This document shows positions 51,200-58,729 of a stretch of DNA of 64,000 nucleotides, in pieces. Within the stretch, counting starts at the first letter, position 1; each line of letters begins with the position of its first letter. The position numbers were made by a program, and so were the translations under genes. The notes beneath the pieces are model-generated. The model worked only from the letters and a program-made list of their open reading frames with translations, ran no database searches and was not told the DNA's origin. Origin of the DNA: Nannocystis punicea (GTDB taxonomy: Bacteria > Myxococcota_A > Polyangia > Nannocystales > Nannocystaceae). The stretch spans positions 5,518,001-5,582,000 of the forward strand of contig NZ_CP114040.1 in NCBI RefSeq assembly GCF_026965555.1, read 5' to 3'.

Positions 51200-52192
51200 T
51201 CAGCCGCCCGAGTAGTGCAGGGCGAACTGCAGGAACTGCGAGGGCGGGAGGTCGCCGCGGAACGAGCCGACGAGGACCTGGTAGCCGAGGCCGAGGCCGA
51301 CGCCGTGGAACAGCTTGCGCGTGCGGTCGGGGCTGAGCAGGAGGCCCAGGTTGAGCTGCGCGCGCGGGCCGTGCGGCAGCATGGCCGGCAGGCGGGCGGC
51401 GCCGCCCTCGAGCAGGCGCTCGCGCGTGGGCGCGAAGAAGAAGTCGTAGCCGACGCGGAAGTCGAGGTAGCCCCGCTGCAGGAAGCCGAGTCGGCCGAGC
51501 GACAGCGTGGGACCGCCGCCGAGGAGGGCGGTCATCTGGCTGCGGCCGTTGGCGCCGAAGTCGATCGTGCCGCCCTCGCCGCGCAGGGTCACCGCGTAGC
51601 CGATGAAGTTGAAGCTCTGGCCGATGTCGACCTGCGCACCACCTGTCCTTCCGGACAGGCTGCTGTTGCCGAAGCTGCTGCCGATGCTGTACTGGGCGCG
51701 GGCGATGATGTGAAACCGACCGGGGTTGTGCTTGGGTCGGAACATCTCGCGGTACACGGCCGCGACCGCGGCGTCCTCGGCGGCGGCGGCCTCGGCCTCG
51801 GTCGGCACGGGCTGGCTCGGACGCTTCTCGGGGTGTTGATTGACCGACGGACCGAGCAGGGCCTCGGCGAGCCCGGGACCCTGGGTCTCCCCGGCTGCGG
51901 CTGGCGCGGTCGGCTGCGCGACCGGCGCCGAGACGGGATCGGCTGGGGACGGCTCGGCAGCGGTCTGGGGCGTGTTCGCGCTCGAGTCGGCAGGCGGAGC
52001 CGGAATACTCTCGGCCGGCGCGGCGGTTGTGGGGTCTGTCGGCGTGGGTGCACCGGCCGGCGGCGCGGTTCCCGAAACCGTGTTCGTTGGCCGCTGGACC
52101 GGGACTGCGGCAGGAGCAGCCCCCGCGGTGACCGGGAGGGCGACGACGAGGAATGCGAGGCCTGCCCGGGGCGGCCGCCGGAGCGCGAGCAT
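51200..52192 (-). CDS. outer-membrane beta-barrel protein with Pro/Ala linker
   Basis: The 330-residue product has a signal peptide (cleavage after AGAA near residue 26) and a long Pro/Ala/Thr linker to about residue 115. A barrel-like domain (about 165-330) has alternating strands (GRFHIIARAQYSIGSSFGN, FLQRGYLDFRVGYDFFFAP, GLLLSPDRTRKLFHGVGLGL), ending in FALHYSGG. The start is the ATG at 52192 with a TAGCCT hexamer 6 nt upstream. A 14-bp-repeat pair (ACCTGTCCTTCCGG, ACAGGCTG) lies within strand codons near 51650. It diverges from the OmpA-like gene. Confidence 0.72.
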   Translation of the reverse strand: MLALRRPPRAGLAFLVVALPVTAGAAPAAVPVQRPTNTVSGTAPPAGAPTPTDPTTAAPAESIPAPPADSSANTPQTAAEPSPADPVSAPVAQPTAPAAAGETQGPGLAEALLGPSVNQHPEKRPSQPVPTEAEAAAAEDAAVAAVYREMFRPKHNPGRFHIIARAQYSIGSSFGNSSLSGRTGGAQVDIGQSFNFIGYAVTLRGEGGTIDFGANGRSQMTALLGGGPTLSLGRLGFLQRGYLDFRVGYDFFFAPTRERLLEGGAARLPAMLPHGPRAQLNLGLLLSPDRTRKLFHGVGLGLGYQVLVGSFRGDLPPSQFLQFALHYSGG

Positions 52193-52198
52193 GCGACA

Positions 52199-52204
52199 AG
52201 GCTA
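52199..52204 (-). promoter_or_regulatory. -10-like hexamer before the 52192 ATG
   Basis: TAGCCT on the minus strand ends 6 nt before the ATG at 52192. Confidence 0.4.
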
Positions 52205-52344
52205 CTCGTGGCCCAGGATCGGAGCGAGTCATTTCGTTGCACCGGCGGAGACATGTGTTCAAAATGCCCCCGCGAAGACGCCCGTACGGCCTAAAAACCC
52301 GTGCTGGGCGGTTCTTTCGCTACCCATCGATCGGGAGACCCCTC

Positions 52345-53043
52345 ATGATTTTCGCTCGCAACCCCCATCGCGGGAACCTCGGCCCCGGCTCGGGCCTGAA
52401 GTTCGCGCTCGTCGCCTCGGTCGCGTTCACGGCGACCGCTCCGCTCGCGGCCTGTGGCCCGACGATCTTCGAAGACGCGTCCGCCCTGTCCGTCGTCGGT
52501 GATCCGCCGCCGCCGCCGCCCAAGCCGAAAGTCGTGCAGGAGAAGCCGAAGCGGGTCGTGGTCGAGGAGAACCGGATCAAGATCAACGAGAAGATCGAGT
52601 TCGACTTCAACAAGGCGACCATCCGCCCCGAGTCCGACGGCCTGATGACCGAGATCATCTCGGTCATCAAGGAGAACCCCCACATCAAGAAGATCGCGAT
52701 CGAGGGTCACACCTCGAGCGAGGGCAGCGACAAGTACAACCTCAAGCTGTCCGACAAGCGCGCCAAGGCCGTGATGGAGTACCTCGTCAAGAAGGGCGGG
52801 CTCCCCAAGGAGATGTTCAGCGCCAAGGGCTTCGGCGAGAGCAAGCCGCTGTCGGACGAGTCGACGGAGGAGGGCAAGGAGAACAACCGCCGCGTCGAGT
52901 TCAACATCGTCGAGCAGGACGTGACCCGCAAGCGCGTGGCGATCGACCCCGAGTCGGGCGAGAAGACGGTCATCGAAGAGAAGACCAAGACCGAGGCCGA
53001 CGCCGCCGGCCCGCCGCCGCCGCCGCCCGCGCCCGCCAAGTGA
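52345..53043 (+). CDS. OmpA-family peptidoglycan-binding lipoprotein
   Basis: The 232-residue product has a signal peptide with lipobox LAAC (Cys about 37), a Pro/Lys-rich spacer, and an OmpA domain (about 75-185). The domain shows KIEFDFNKATIRPESDGLM, IKKIAIEGHTSSEGSDKYN, LSDKRAKAVMEYLVKKGGL and ENNRRVEFNIVEQD, whose Asp/Arg contacts hold meso-diaminopimelate. It links the outer membrane to the cell wall, like Pal. A C-terminal Lys/Glu then Pro tail follows. The ATG has GGGAG upstream. The next gene begins 36 bp later on the same strand. Confidence 0.93.
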   Translation: MIFARNPHRGNLGPGSGLKFALVASVAFTATAPLAACGPTIFEDASALSVVGDPPPPPPKPKVVQEKPKRVVVEENRIKINEKIEFDFNKATIRPESDGLMTEIISVIKENPHIKKIAIEGHTSSEGSDKYNLKLSDKRAKAVMEYLVKKGGLPKEMFSAKGFGESKPLSDESTEEGKENNRRVEFNIVEQDVTRKRVAIDPESGEKTVIEEKTKTEADAAGPPPPPPAPAK

Positions 53044-53079
53044 GTCACACCGCGAGATTGCGAAGATAAGGAGTTCGTG

Positions 53080-53499
53080 ATGCGTAAGAGCACGATGTTG
53101 AGCCTTCTGTTCGTCGCTGTGTCCGCGGTCGTGCCAGGGTGCAGCTGCATCGCCCGCGACGCCGAGACCTACAAGAACGACACCCGCAGCCTCCTCGAGA
53201 CCCGTAACAAGGCGATCAAGGACTGCTACGACGTGGCCCTCACCACCGATCCGAAGATCGACGGCGAGGTCGTGGTCAACTTCACGGTCGAGAAGAAGAC
53301 CGGGAAGATCATGAACGTGGTCGCCGACAAGGAGCGCACCAAGGCCCCCGAGTCGCTGAGCAAGTGCATCGTCGACGCGGTCGACGGGCTGATCCTCGAC
53401 CCGGTCGACCAGCGCGACGGCCAGGCCACCTTCAGCTGGAAGTTCCGCGCCAACGAGCCGAAGCCGGCCGAGGAAGAGGCCGCGGCGCCGACGGGCTGA
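53080..53499 (+). CDS. lipoprotein with AgmX/PglI C-terminal domain
   Basis: The 139-residue product has a signal peptide with lipobox VPGC (Cys about 21). It carries a TonB-like domain known from myxobacterial motility proteins AgmX and PglI: AIKDCYDVALTTDPKIDGEV, VNFTVEKKTGKIMNVV, CIVDAVDGLILDPVDQRDGQ and FSWKFRANE. The paired Cys (CYDV, KCIV) are conserved. AAGGAG lies 6 nt before the ATG; a GTG one codon upstream is the alternative. It is co-oriented and close to the OmpA-like gene, so an envelope complex is likely. Confidence 0.88.
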   Translation: MRKSTMLSLLFVAVSAVVPGCSCIARDAETYKNDTRSLLETRNKAIKDCYDVALTTDPKIDGEVVVNFTVEKKTGKIMNVVADKERTKAPESLSKCIVDAVDGLILDPVDQRDGQATFSWKFRANEPKPAEEEAAAPTG

Positions 53500-53556
53500 C
53501 CCGTCGAGCGCGCCTTCGCGGCCGATAGCGAAGGGCGACCGGCAGCCGTGCCGGTG

Positions 53557-53606
53557 CGAGCGTCCCCGCCGGGCAGACTCTCGGGTCTGCCGGACGGCGA
53601 CGCTCG
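53557..53606. terminator. long hairpin after the AgmX-like gene
   Basis: CGAGCGTC (53557-53564) pairs with GACGCTCG (53599-53606), and inside it CGGGCAGAC pairs with GTCTGCCG around a TCTCGG loop. There is no T tract. It starts 58 bp after the stop and could end or protect the transcript. Confidence 0.45.
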
Positions 53607-53626
53607 TTGTGTTCGTACCGCGCGAG

Positions 53627-53788
53627 GCATGCCGCGGGCGGACCGGGCTGCTGCCCGCCGGGACGAGGGTGAACCGCCGGGCATGCCGCGGGCGGACCGG
53701 GCTGCTGTACGCCGCTACGAGGGTGAACCGTCGGGCATGCCGCGGGCGGACCGGGCTGCTGCACGCCGGTACGAGGGTGAACCGTCGG
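53627..53788. repeat. 54-bp tandem repeat, three copies
   Basis: Three contiguous copies start at 53627, 53681 and 53735, each opening GCATGCCGCGGGCGGACCGG. Fifty-four is a multiple of three, so a plus-strand frame (53548-53796) reads an 18-residue repeat with MPRADRAA in each copy. It has no promoter or family support and I do not call it a gene. Between 53500 and 53913 only this repeat and the hairpin are seen. Confidence 0.9.
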
Positions 53789-53900
53789 AATGGTGACCGT
53801 GACCCGAGGGCCGCGTCGCGCCGTTCGCGGGCCGCTGGGGCCGGGCCGATCCGCGTCACAGGTCGCGGTTGCGGCGTTGTCCAGGCCGTCGCCTGCGGCC

Positions 53901-53906
53901 TACACT
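53901..53906 (+). promoter_or_regulatory. -10-like hexamer before the 53914 GTG
   Basis: TACACT ends 7 nt before the GTG at 53914 and decides that start over frames further upstream. Confidence 0.45.
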
Positions 53907-53913
53907 CGCGGCC

Positions 53914-54426
53914 GTGCGGCACACCATCGAGCACGTGTTCGACACCTCCCCCGAGCGCCTGTGGGAGGTGTTCTTCTTCGACGAGGACTACGCCCGCGGG
54001 CTCTATGAGCGCATGCGCCTCACGGTGGTGCGGCGCGACCTCCAGCGCGAAGGTGAGGGGCCGAGCCTGATCGTCCGCCGCAAGCTGCAGCTGGCGGCCG
54101 ACCGCGAGCTGCCGGGCGCGCTCAAGCGGCTGTTCCAGGGCACGTCGACGGTCACGGAGATCGGCGAGTTCAACGCCGCGCTGCGCCGCTACAGCGTGAC
54201 GATCCAGGTGCCCGTGATCGGCAACCTGGTGGACTACGGCGGCGAGTACACCTGGGACACCTTGCCCAGCGGACAGCTGCGCCGCGTGTGGCGCGGGCAC
54301 TGCGACGCGCGGATCCCCCTGGTCGGCGGCAAGCTCGAGGCGTACCTGCTCGGCGAGATCGAGAAGAGCATGGCCGAGAACTTCGCCTACACCCGCGACT
54401 ACCTGAAGGCGCACCCCGCGGGCTAA
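53914..54426 (+). CDS. SRPBCC-fold protein (DUF2505-like)
   Basis: The 170-residue cytosolic protein shows the START/SRPBCC lipid-binding fold pattern: HTIEHVFDTSPERLWEVFF at the start, VTEIGEFNAALRRYSVTIQV and VDYGGEYTWDTLPSGQLRR strands, and a long C-terminal helix GKLEAYLLGEIEKSMAENF. DUF2505 is the closest family by layout; ligands are unknown. The GTG start follows the TACACT hexamer. It stands alone between two repeat regions and converges on the transsulfuration operon. Confidence 0.75.
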   Translation: MRHTIEHVFDTSPERLWEVFFFDEDYARGLYERMRLTVVRRDLQREGEGPSLIVRRKLQLAADRELPGALKRLFQGTSTVTEIGEFNAALRRYSVTIQVPVIGNLVDYGGEYTWDTLPSGQLRRVWRGHCDARIPLVGGKLEAYLLGEIEKSMAENFAYTRDYLKAHPAG

Positions 54427-54985
54427 ACATGCCCGAAGAGGCAGGTCGATGGAGCGGGCCACGGGCGGCGTGCTCCGCGGCTGAATGAGCTGCCCGGAGA
54501 GACAGGTCGATGGAGCGTGCCGCAGGCGGTGTGCTCCGCGGCTGAATGATCTGCCTGGAGAGACAGGTCGATGGAGCGTGCCGCAGGCGGCGTGCTCCGC
54601 GGCTGAATGAGCTGCCCGGAGAGGCAGGTCGATGGCGCGCGCCGCAGGCGGCGTGCTCGCGGCTGAATGAGCTGTCCGGAGGGGCAGGTCGATGCAGCAG
54701 GCCGCAGCGGGCGTGCTGGCGGCTGAATGAGCTGGAGAGGCAGGTCGAACTGAACGATCTGTCCGAAGAGACATTTCTATCAGATCGGGCGCGGCCGCGT
54801 GCTCTCGCGGTTGAATGAGATGTTCCGAGGGACAGGTTGCTGCAGCGGACGAGAGCGGTGCTGTCCGGGAGCTGAACGAGCCAGATCGAGAGCCAGCTCG
54901 ACGGGAGGGGGTCTCGGCTGGACCCGTCGGGAGCTGAACGAGAGAGGCCGGGAGGTCGCTCGACGGGCTCGGATCGCCAATACGC
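54427..54985. repeat. 61-bp tandem repeat with embedded 14-bp pairs, no gene seen
   Basis: Units with core GAGACAGGTCGATGGAGCGT begin their CAGG at 54442, 54503, 54564, 54625, 54685 and 54731, so the first four steps are 61, 61, 61 and 60 bp. Each carries GCTGAATGAG and a CTGCCCGGAGAG-ACAGGT pair. Copies decay to the right (GTTGAATGAG near 54810, GCTGAACGAG near 54870 and 54932). It fills the 614-bp convergent gap. Confidence 0.9.
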
Positions 54986-55020
54986 CGAAGGAGCTGTCTC
55001 GAGAGAGACAGCTCCTTCGG
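54985..55020. terminator. perfect 16-bp hairpin at the end of a convergent pair
   Basis: CCGAAGGAGCTGTCTC (54985-55000) and GAGACAGCTCCTTCGG (55005-55020) are exact reverse complements with a GAGA loop. It lies 20 bp from the stop at 55041. Strong stem but no T tract; it could act as a terminator for either strand. Confidence 0.6.
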
Positions 55021-55040
55021 AGCGACTTGGCGACCGCCGG

Positions 55041-56225
55041 TCAGACGGCCGCGAGGGCGTGGTCGAGGTCGGCGATCAGGTCGTCGACGTGCTCGACGCC
55101 GACGCTGATCCGGATGAAGCCGTCGGCGATGCCGAGGCGATCGCGGGTGTCCTTCGGGACAGACGCGTGCGTCATGATCGCGGGGTGCTCGATCAGGCTC
55201 TCGACGCCGCCGAGGCTCTCGGCGAGGGTGAACACGCGCACCGTCTTGAGGAAGCGGCGCGCGGCCTCGAGGTCGCCGCGGAGGTAGATCGAGATCATGC
55301 CGCCGAAGCCGCGCATCTGCTGGCGGGCGAGGGCGTGCTGCGGGTGGCTCTCGAGGCCCGGGTAGATGACGCGCTCGACCTTGGGGTGGCGCTCGAGGTG
55401 CGCTGCGATCGCCGCGGCGTTGCTCGCGTGCCGCTCCATCCGCAGCGCGAGGGTCTTGAGGCCGCGCAGGGTGAGGAAGCTGTCGTGCGGGCTGGGGACC
55501 GCGCCGACGGCGTTCTGCAGGAAGGCGAGGCGGTCGTAGAGGCCCGAGTCGCGGCAGACGACGGCGCCGCCGACGGTGTCGGAGTGGCCGCCGATGTACT
55601 TGGTGGTGCTGTGGACGACGATGTCGGCGCCGAGCTCGAGTGGGCGCTGGAAGGCCGGCGACAGGAAGGTGTTGTCGACCGCGAGCAGCACGCCCTTGGC
55701 CCGGCAGATCGCCGCGATCGCGGCGACGTCGCCGAGCTTCAGCATCGGGTTGGTCGGCGTCTCGAGCCAGGCCAGCTTCGTCTGCGGAGTGATCGCGGCG
55801 GCGAAGGTGTTCGGGTCGGTCGGGTCGGCGTAGCTGAAGCGCAGGCCCTGGCGCTGCAGCACCTTGTCGAACAGGCGGAAGGTGCCGCCGTACATGTCGT
55901 CCCCGGCGACCACGTGATCGCCGGCGCTCAGCAGCTGCAGGACCGTGTTGGTGGCGGCCAGGCCGGAGGCGAAGGCGAGGCCGTAGTGGCCGCCCTCGAG
56001 CGAGGCGATCGCCCGCTCGAGCGCGTAACGGGTCGGGTTGTGGGTGCGGCTGTACTCGAAGCCGCTGTGCTCGCCGGGGCCGCGCTGGGCGTACGTCGAG
56101 GTCTGGAAGATGGGAGGCATCACCGCGCCGGTGACGGGCTCGGGGTGCTGGCCGCCGTGGATGGCCAGGGTCTCGAAGCGGGCGCCGGCGGGCACGTGAT
56201 CGGAGGCGGGGTCGTAGACAGCCAT
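55041..56225 (-). CDS. cystathionine gamma-lyase/gamma-synthase family enzyme
   Basis: The 394-residue PLP enzyme belongs to the Cys/Met metabolism fold-type I family. The PLP lysine lies in STTKYIGGHSD (about 208). Other family marks are FETLAIHGGQHPEPVTGAVM, FEYSRTHNPTRYALE and GLATNTVLQLLSAGDHVV-like segments. Next to a cystathionine beta-synthase gene it most likely works as a gamma-lyase, completing homocysteine-to-cysteine transsulfuration. A gamma-synthase role (MetB) cannot be excluded from sequence alone. It follows the beta-synthase gene by 19 bp, and that gap holds an ACATGTCCCTTGGG unit. Confidence 0.92.
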   Translation of the reverse strand: MAVYDPASDHVPAGARFETLAIHGGQHPEPVTGAVMPPIFQTSTYAQRGPGEHSGFEYSRTHNPTRYALERAIASLEGGHYGLAFASGLAATNTVLQLLSAGDHVVAGDDMYGGTFRLFDKVLQRQGLRFSYADPTDPNTFAAAITPQTKLAWLETPTNPMLKLGDVAAIAAICRAKGVLLAVDNTFLSPAFQRPLELGADIVVHSTTKYIGGHSDTVGGAVVCRDSGLYDRLAFLQNAVGAVPSPHDSFLTLRGLKTLALRMERHASNAAAIAAHLERHPKVERVIYPGLESHPQHALARQQMRGFGGMISIYLRGDLEAARRFLKTVRVFTLAESLGGVESLIEHPAIMTHASVPKDTRDRLGIADGFIRISVGVEHVDDLIADLDHALAAV

Positions 56226-56244
56226 GCGGACATGTCCCTTGGGG

Positions 56245-57651
56245 CTACTGCTGCGAGGCGAGGTAGTCGATGAGGTCGATCTTGGTGAGGAGGCCGAGCA
56301 GGCGGTCGCCCTCGGTGACCAGCACGACCTTGGCGTCGTTGAAGATGCTGCGCAGCAGCTGGATCCGGGTGTGCGGGGTGACGGTGGCGTAGTCGCTGTT
56401 GACGAGGTCGGCCAGCGGCTCGTCGAGCCGGCCCTCGCTGCGGACGAGGAAGTTGAGCAGGTCGAGCTCGCTGACGATGCCGCAGTGGCGGCCGTGCTCG
56501 TCGAGGATCGGCAGCTGGCTGATGCTGTTCTCCTTGAGCGTCTGGATCGCCACGCGCACCGAGGTGTCGCGGGTGGCGGTGATCGTCCGCCCGGGCTTGC
56601 GCTTGAGGATGTGGGCGACGTAGCCGCTGGCCTCGTCCTCGTCGAGGAAGCCGTTCTGGCGCATCCAGTCGTCGTTGAAGATCTTGCTGAGGTACTTGGT
56701 GCTGCTGTCGGGCAGCAGGACGAGCAGGCGCTTGGGCTGCTTGAGCGTGCGCGCGTACTTGATCGCGCCCAGCACCGCGGCGCCGCCCGAGCCGCCGCAG
56801 GAGATGCCCTCGCGGCGCACGAGCTCGCGCGTCATGATGAAGCACTCCTTGTCGTCGACCTGGACGATCTCGTCGAGGATGTTGAGGTTCATCGTCGACG
56901 GCAGGAAGTCCTCGCCGATGCCCTCGACGTAGTAGCTGAAGGGCTTGGTGAGCCGGCCGGTCTTGACGTACTCGTAGTAGAGCGAGCCGACCGGGTCGAC
57001 GCCGACGATCTTGACCGCCGGGTTCTTCTCCTTGAAGTAGCGGCCGCAGCCCGACAGCGTGCCGCCGGTGCCCATGCCCGAGACGAACACGTCGAACTCG
57101 CCGCCGGTCTGCTCCCACAGCTCGGGCGCGGTGCTGAGGTAGTGCGCCTCGGGGTTGGCGGGGTTGTGGTACTGGTTGGCGTAGAAGGCGCCCGGGGTCT
57201 CCTCGACGATCCGCCGCGAGACCGAGTAGTAGCTGCGCGGGTCGGAGGGGTCGACCGCCGTCGGGCACAGCACGACCTTGGCGCCGTACGACTTGAGGTT
57301 GTCGATCTTCTCGCGCGACATCTTGTCGGGCATGACGAAGATGCACTTGTAGCCGCGGGTGGCCGCGACCATCGCCAGGCCGGCGCCGGTGTTGCCGCTG
57401 GTCGCCTCGATGATGGTGCCGCCGGGCTGCAACATGCCGCGCGTCTCGGCGTCGCGGATGATGTTGAGGGCCACGCGGTCCTTCATCGAACCGGCCGGGT
57501 TCAACATCTCGAGCTTGACGTAGACCTCGGACGTGAGGCCCTCGGTGACGTGGTTGAGACGGACGATCGGGGTGTTGCCGATCGCGGCGGTGACGTCGGC
57601 CCGGGCGCCCTTCATCAGCGCCCGCTCGGACCGGGACGAATTGTTGCTCAT
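56245..57651 (-). CDS. cbs: cystathionine beta-synthase with CBS domain pair
   Basis: The 468-residue cytosolic enzyme condenses serine and homocysteine to cystathionine. The PLP lysine lies in NPAGSMKDRVALN (about 56); SGNTGAGLA and SGMGTGGTLSG bind the cofactor phosphate and substrate. A tandem CBS domain (about 345-468, ISQLPILDEHGRHCGIVSEL, VVLVTEGDRLLGLLTKIDL) probably regulates it. The heme domain of mammalian CBS is absent. The ATG has GGAGGG upstream, so a normal leader is used. The first gene of a two-gene transsulfuration unit. Confidence 0.95.
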   Translation of the reverse strand: MSNNSSRSERALMKGARADVTAAIGNTPIVRLNHVTEGLTSEVYVKLEMLNPAGSMKDRVALNIIRDAETRGMLQPGGTIIEATSGNTGAGLAMVAATRGYKCIFVMPDKMSREKIDNLKSYGAKVVLCPTAVDPSDPRSYYSVSRRIVEETPGAFYANQYHNPANPEAHYLSTAPELWEQTGGEFDVFVSGMGTGGTLSGCGRYFKEKNPAVKIVGVDPVGSLYYEYVKTGRLTKPFSYYVEGIGEDFLPSTMNLNILDEIVQVDDKECFIMTRELVRREGISCGGSGGAAVLGAIKYARTLKQPKRLLVLLPDSSTKYLSKIFNDDWMRQNGFLDEDEASGYVAHILKRKPGRTITATRDTSVRVAIQTLKENSISQLPILDEHGRHCGIVSELDLLNFLVRSEGRLDEPLADLVNSDYATVTPHTRIQLLRSIFNDAKVVLVTEGDRLLGLLTKIDLIDYLASQQ

Positions 57652-57744
57652 GAACCCTCCGCGGCGTCGTCGCGCGCGCGCGACGAAGATACGGGGGTTT
57701 GCGTCACGTGGCGAGCGCAGGCGCGTGGGTGCGCGTGGCCTTGC

Positions 57745-58434
57745 TCACGGTGCGGACGAGCGCTGTTTCCTCCGCTTGCCGACCTCGAAGAACCAGCCGA
57801 GGCTGAAAGTGACGATCGGGTACCAGCGCTTGAGGTCGAGGTTGAGGTGGATGAGGTGCGTCTTCATGCCGCCGACGCGCAGGCCGAAGTTGAGCGCGCC
57901 ACGGTCGAGCCGGCTCGTCAGCGACAGCTCGAGCTGCAGCGCGTGGTTGCCCCACAGCGCCGGCTGAGCCAGGCCCTGGTGACCGTCGGTTTGATTAGCC
58001 ACGGTCGGGAACGGGAAGATGAAGGACCAGCCGGCGGCGGCGCCGAACAGCTTGCCCTGATAGCCGAAAAACAGGCTCGGCTGAAGGATCGCCGGCATCG
58101 CGTTGCGCGAGTTGCCGACGTTGTAGCCGATGCCGATGCTCGGCCGGAACATGGCGTACTTTGCGAACTGCAGCTGGTAGGCGAAGTCGAGGAGCAGCGG
58201 CGCGAAGTGGAAGCGCTGGCACCGCTTGGGGCTGTCGTCGCACGCCTGGCTGGCGCGCACCCAGTCGGCGACGATGGCGATCCGCAACCGATGACGCGCG
58301 GGCAACTGGCGCTGGCGCGGATCGCTGAGACCCTCGTTGCCGATGCTGCGCGCGGGAGCGGCGGCCGCGGCGGTCGGCAGCGCGAGCGCGAGCGCGACCA
58401 GGACGGAAAGACAGCGCACGGCCGTCAGGATCAA
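57745..58434 (-). CDS. probable outer-membrane barrel-like protein
   Basis: The 229-residue product has a signal peptide (LTAVRCLSVLVALALALPTA, cleavage after AAAA). The body shows alternating strands, such as LDFAYQLQFAKYAMFRPSIG, GYNVGNSRNAMPAILQPSLF and RWYPIVTFSLGWFFEVGK, ending in a basic tail. It is probably an outer-membrane or periplasmic barrel. A TTG at 58434 is my start choice because it opens the signal peptide; an ATG at 58512 would add a basic 26-residue extension. The 295 bp upstream, to the FAD gene's stop, show nothing recognisable. Confidence 0.62.
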   Translation of the reverse strand: MILTAVRCLSVLVALALALPTAAAAAPARSIGNEGLSDPRQRQLPARHRLRIAIVADWVRASQACDDSPKRCQRFHFAPLLLDFAYQLQFAKYAMFRPSIGIGYNVGNSRNAMPAILQPSLFFGYQGKLFGAAAGWSFIFPFPTVANQTDGHQGLAQPALWGNHALQLELSLTSRLDRGALNFGLRVGGMKTHLIHLNLDLKRWYPIVTFSLGWFFEVGKRRKQRSSAP

Positions 58435-58729
58435 CCGAGCGCGGCGATGTGTAAAGTGTTCGGCCGATCGCGGTCCGAGCAGGGGGCCGGAGCGGAGCCG
58501 GACGCTGCGCACGGCGGACCCGCAGCGCGCGCGGACGGATCGGCGGTCACGCGGCCAATGGTTGGCCGTACGGCTGAAATCGAGATGCGCGAGGTGGCGA
58601 GGCGAACTCTGGAGCCGCGCCTGGCGTCGGCGCAGGCGATTCCGGCTCGGGCGGCCGGCGCCGCCGAGAGTCCGTCCGGATCGAACCGGCGGCGTCCCGA
58701 GTCACTCCGGCCTCGGGCGGCGCCGCGAG

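Noticed and set aside
53548..53796. Possible 82-residue protein with 18-residue repeats
   Set aside because: No promoter, ribosome site, signal peptide or family support. Kept as a repeat.
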